From positions 653,001 to 717,000 of the forward strand of contig NZ_LS483397.1 in assembly GCF_900475595.1 (NCBI RefSeq): a DNA stretch of 64,000 bases, written 5' to 3'. Below, in pieces: positions 61,667 through 64,000 of the stretch. A program made the translations under genes and the position numbers. The notes under the pieces were generated by a model, which was given only the letters and a program-made list of their open reading frames with translations, was not told the origin of the DNA and did no database searches. Each line of letters starts with the position of its first letter. Position 1 is the first letter of the stretch. Source of the stretch: Streptococcus uberis. GTDB taxonomy: Bacteria; Bacillota; Bacilli; Lactobacillales; Streptococcaceae.

Positions 61667-62479
61667 ATGAAAAAAATCAAGTTAATTTTTACTGCCTTGT
61701 CCCTATCTTCATTAATGCTTTTAACTGCCTGTTCTCAAAATTCCAGTGCCTCTTTACAAACTAAGATAAAAGATAAAGGGAAACTAGTGGTTGCACTCAG
61801 TCCAGATTATGCTCCTTTTGAATTTAAAACCTTAAAAGATGGCAAAGATACTATAGTAGGGTCAGATATCATGCTAGCTCAAGAAATCGCGAATAAATTA
61901 GACGTGGCATTAGAGTTATCTCCTATGAGTTTTGATAATGTTCTATCCAGTCTTCAAACGGGAAAAGCAGACTTAGCAATTTCTGGAATCTCTTATACAA
62001 AAGAAAGAGCGAAAGTATACGATTTTTCAAAACCATACTATTCGACAAAAAATGCCATGTTAATAAAAGGTGAATCCAAAAATGACTTGAAATCTTTGGA
62101 AGATTTAGCAGGGAAGAAAATAGGAGTCCAAAAAGGAACTATTGAAGAATCGCTGTCCAAAAAACAACTGAAAGCGTCACATATTGTCTCTCTAACGACC
62201 ATGAGTGAAGCGATAAATGAATTGAAATCAGGGCAAATTGATGCTGTCGATTTGGAAGGACCAGTTGCCGAAGGGTATTTAGCCCAAAATGAGGATCTGG
62301 TACTAGCACCATTTAAATTGAAAACTGGTGAAGGAGATGCCAAAGCAATTGCTATGCCAAAAGGCAGTAAAGACCTAAAAAAAACAGTTGATCAAGTGAT
62401 CTCAAAAATGGAAAAAGAGAATCAATATGAAACATTTGTTAAAAAGGCTGCCGCATTAACAGGAAAAGAGGAGAAATAG
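61667..62479 (+). CDS. Amino acid ABC transporter substrate-binding lipoprotein (paralogue 2)
   Basis: A 270-aa SBP_bac_3 receptor with a lipobox LTAC (cysteine at about residue 22) and the segments LVVALSPDYAPFEF, LSPMSFDNVLSSLQ, SGISYTKERAKVYDFS and GPVAEGYLAQN. It aligns without large gaps to the protein at 5124-5930 and must be a recent paralogue. No permease or ATPase gene is adjacent. Promoter architecture suggests ArgR control and a basic amino acid ligand (inference). AAAGGAGAA precedes the ATG. Confidence 0.88.
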   Translation: MKKIKLIFTALSLSSLMLLTACSQNSSASLQTKIKDKGKLVVALSPDYAPFEFKTLKDGKDTIVGSDIMLAQEIANKLDVALELSPMSFDNVLSSLQTGKADLAISGISYTKERAKVYDFSKPYYSTKNAMLIKGESKNDLKSLEDLAGKKIGVQKGTIEESLSKKQLKASHIVSLTTMSEAINELKSGQIDAVDLEGPVAEGYLAQNEDLVLAPFKLKTGEGDAKAIAMPKGSKDLKKTVDQVISKMEKENQYETFVKKAAALTGKEEK

Positions 62480-62530
62480 AAGAGCCCTGAAAAATCTTGT
62501 GAAGTCCCGCTTCTATTCAAGAAAATACTA

Positions 62531-62559
62531 TTGACATTTTCATAAAAGTTATGTAATAT
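62531..62559 (+). promoter_or_regulatory. rpsU promoter
   Basis: TTGACA (62531-62536) and TAATAT (62554-62559), 17 bp apart, close to consensus. Confidence 0.8.
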
Positions 62560-62605
62560 GTTAAAGAACGTGAAAATGTTACGATATCTTGAGGAGGTGA
62601 AACAC

Positions 62606-62782
62606 ATGTCAAAAACAGTAGTACGTAAAAATGAATCACTTGACGATGCACTTCGTCGTTTCAAACGTTCTGTTACTAAAGCTGGTACTCTTCAAGAATC
62701 ACGTAAACGTGAATTCTACGAAAAACCTTCTGTAAAACGTAAACGTAAATCAGAAGCAGCTCGCAAACGTAAAAAATTCTAG
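62606..62782 (+). CDS. rpsU: Ribosomal protein S21
   Basis: bS21 of the small subunit, 58 aa, [20 protein letters not shown] with a very basic C-terminus ending RKRKKF. A longer frame opens upstream, but GAGGAGGTGA (62591-62600) fixes the ATG at 62606. The rpsU-dnaG proximity recalls the macromolecular-synthesis cluster, here interrupted by the minus-strand mscL. Confidence 0.97.
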
Positions 62783-62800
62783 TGATTTTAAAGTTGATAA

Positions 62801-62830
62801 AAAACAGCCTTATATGAAGGCTGTTTTTTT
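62801..62830 (+). terminator. Terminator of rpsU
   Basis: AAAACAGCCTT / AAGGCTGTTTT with a 5-nt loop and a T tract. Confidence 0.88.
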
Positions 62831-62881
62831 TGTGTGTTTCCATAAAAAAAGATTGAAACAAACTGTTTCAATCTAAATGAC

Positions 62882-63256
62882 TTATTTGTTAGCAAGTAAA
62901 TCACGGATTTGAACAAGAAGTTCTTCTTGAGTCGGACCAGCGACAACTTCTTCTTCGGTTGCTTTTCTGTAGCTCATTGCTTTGTTTGCAGCTTTCACTA
63001 CAAAGAATAATGTAGTACCAACGATTAAGAAGTTGATAACTGCTGCAAGGAAACTACCATATTTAACACCGTTCCAAGCAAGTTGAGCAATATTTTCAAC
63101 ACCTGCAGCTTTAAGAACTGGATTTAAGATAAGTGGAGTAACAACATCAGCTACCAATGAGTCAATAATAGCTTTAAAAGCGGCACCAATAACAACGGCA
63201 ACTGCTAAATCTAAGACATTACCTTTAAATAAAAATTCTTTTAATTCTTTAATCAT
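62882..63256 (-). CDS. mscL: Large-conductance mechanosensitive channel
   Basis: Membrane safety valve that opens on hypo-osmotic stress. The 124-aa protein has two helices: TM1 with GNVLDLAVAVVIGAAFKAIIDSLVADVVTPLI (about 12-43) and TM2 YGSFLAAVINFLIVGTTLFFVVKAAN (about 66-91), plus a C-terminal cytoplasmic helix. Full length. Single gene, divergent from dnaG. Confidence 0.96.
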   Translation of the reverse strand: MIKELKEFLFKGNVLDLAVAVVIGAAFKAIIDSLVADVVTPLILNPVLKAAGVENIAQLAWNGVKYGSFLAAVINFLIVGTTLFFVVKAANKAMSYRKATEEEVVAGPTQEELLVQIRDLLANK

Positions 63257-63353
63257 GAGAATTCCCCTTTTTTTTAATTTATTTCATCATAGCAAGTTTT
63301 CATGAAAATGACAATTAATTGCACTCGCTTTTATAAATTTACAAATGAATAGC

Positions 63354-63364
63354 CACGTGATATA
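63354..63364 (+). promoter_or_regulatory. Extended -10 promoter of dnaG
   Basis: TGATATAAT is a perfect extended -10 about 45 nt before the dnaG start. Confidence 0.6.
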
Positions 63365-63410
63365 ATAAAATGTAAAAAATAAAATGGGTTTACTGTGGGG
63401 AGGAGACATT

Positions 63411-64000
63411 TTGGCAATAGACAAAGAGACAATTTCCCAAATAAAAAACAGCGTGAATATTGTTGATGTGATTGGCGAAGTGGTCGCTCTTTCAAGGTCA
63501 GGAAGGCATTATTTAGGTCTTTGTCCTTTCCATAAAGAAAAGACGCCCTCCTTCAATGTTATTGAAGATCGTCAATTTTTCCATTGTTTTGGTTGCGGTA
63601 AATCAGGCGATGTCTTCAAATTTATTGAAGAATATCGGCAAGTGCCATTTTTGGAAAGTGTCCAAATCTTAGCTGAAAGGAGTGGCCTTGCTATTGAGCC
63701 ACTTACTCCAAATCAGCAAGCAAGCTCATCTAAAAGACCTCATCAGCTTTTGTTGGACATTCACGAAGATGCACAGAAGTTCTATCATGCCGTCTTAATG
63801 ACAACTAAAATCGGTCAAGAAGCGCGTGATTATTTATACCAGCGTGGCTTAGATGATGACTTAATTGCCCATTTTAAGATTGGTTTAGCTCCAGCGGAAA
63901 TGGATTATTTATACCGGTCACTTTCTCCAAAATATGGTGAAAAAGAACTTTCAGCATCGGGTCTTTTTAATTTATCAGAGTCTTCGAATACTATTTATGA
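63411..64000 (+). CDS. dnaG: DNA primase (5' part, cut by the window edge)
   Basis: Synthesises RNA primers for replication. The visible 196 codons start at TTG 63411 after GGGGAGGAG, giving MAIDKETISQIKNSVNIVDV. The N-terminal zinc-binding domain is complete (CPFHKEKTPSF and FHCFGCGKSGD, a CHC2 finger at about 39-65), and the start of the RNA polymerase domain follows (AQKFYHAVLMTTKIG, RGLDDDLIAHFKIG). The frame remains open to the last base, so the rest lies beyond the window. Confidence 0.96.
   Translation, partial: MAIDKETISQIKNSVNIVDVIGEVVALSRSGRHYLGLCPFHKEKTPSFNVIEDRQFFHCFGCGKSGDVFKFIEEYRQVPFLESVQILAERSGLAIEPLTPNQQASSSKRPHQLLLDIHEDAQKFYHAVLMTTKIGQEARDYLYQRGLDDDLIAHFKIGLAPAEMDYLYRSLSPKYGEKELSASGLFNLSESSNTIY

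Overview
The window is ordinary chromosome from a low-GC member of the genus Streptococcus, most likely the pyogenic group. Evidence: short tightly packed genes, extended -10 promoters, the atpEBFHAGDC order with the c-subunit gene first, the rplS / tRNA-Arg / rodA / HAD / gyrB / ezrA / serB block, murA-epuA-endA, and rexB-rexA. The glg cluster lying directly upstream of atp recalls S. agalactiae and its relatives. I cannot name the species from sequence alone. I see no prophage, integrative element, insertion sequence or CRISPR array.

Layout. 1-5.0 kb: a C69 dipeptidase, the zinc-binding protein AdcA behind two AdcR-type boxes, then on the minus strand a zinc-free-type L31 (rpmE2), a DHH phosphoesterase and an ElaA-type acetyltransferase. 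5.1-8.0 kb: an amino-acid-binding lipoprotein with ARG-box-like sites, a HisC-like aminotransferase and a YghU-type glutathione transferase. 8.0-11.6 kb: flavodoxin, chorismate mutase, a CLC antiporter of the probable fluoride type, rplS with an L19-type leader, a 437-nt gap holding a structured RNA candidate, and a TIM-barrel protein. 11.65-19.7 kb: tRNA-Arg(CCU), rodA, a HAD protein, gyrB, ezrA, serB and small accessory genes. 19.9-25.9 kb: eno, a repeat-bearing gap with three tandem terminators, csp, a preQ1-II riboswitch with queT, ligA and a lipid kinase. 26-36.3 kb: pulA and glgBCDA, followed by a badly broken glgP. 36.3-43.3 kb: the F1Fo-ATPase operon and a DUF1146 gene. 43.3-50 kb: murA, epuA, endA, and T-box-pheS-GNAT-pheT. 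50-64 kb: an OsmC protein, an HrtBA-like ABC exporter, a YpfJ metalloprotease, rexBA, a second aminotransferase plus amino-acid-binding lipoprotein pair, rpsU, mscL and the start of dnaG.

How the parts work together. Glycogen synthesis (GlgC/GlgD, GlgA, GlgB) and a debranching pullulanase look intact, but the linked glycogen phosphorylase carries at least five inactivating lesions, so glucan release would need another phosphorylase. Two close paralogues of an amino-acid-binding lipoprotein, 56 kb apart, each sit beside a PLP aminotransferase, lack local permease or ATPase genes, and carry ARG-box-like sites in their promoters, which points to shared ArgR control. Zinc uptake (adcA) sits next to a cysteine-free L31.

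Points most worth a second look: the structured RNA candidate after rplS, the repeat and tandem-terminator region after eno, the paired ArgR-type promoters, the glgP decay, and three promoters placed so close to their start codons that leaderless transcripts are predicted. I did not find a clearly new multi-gene system.
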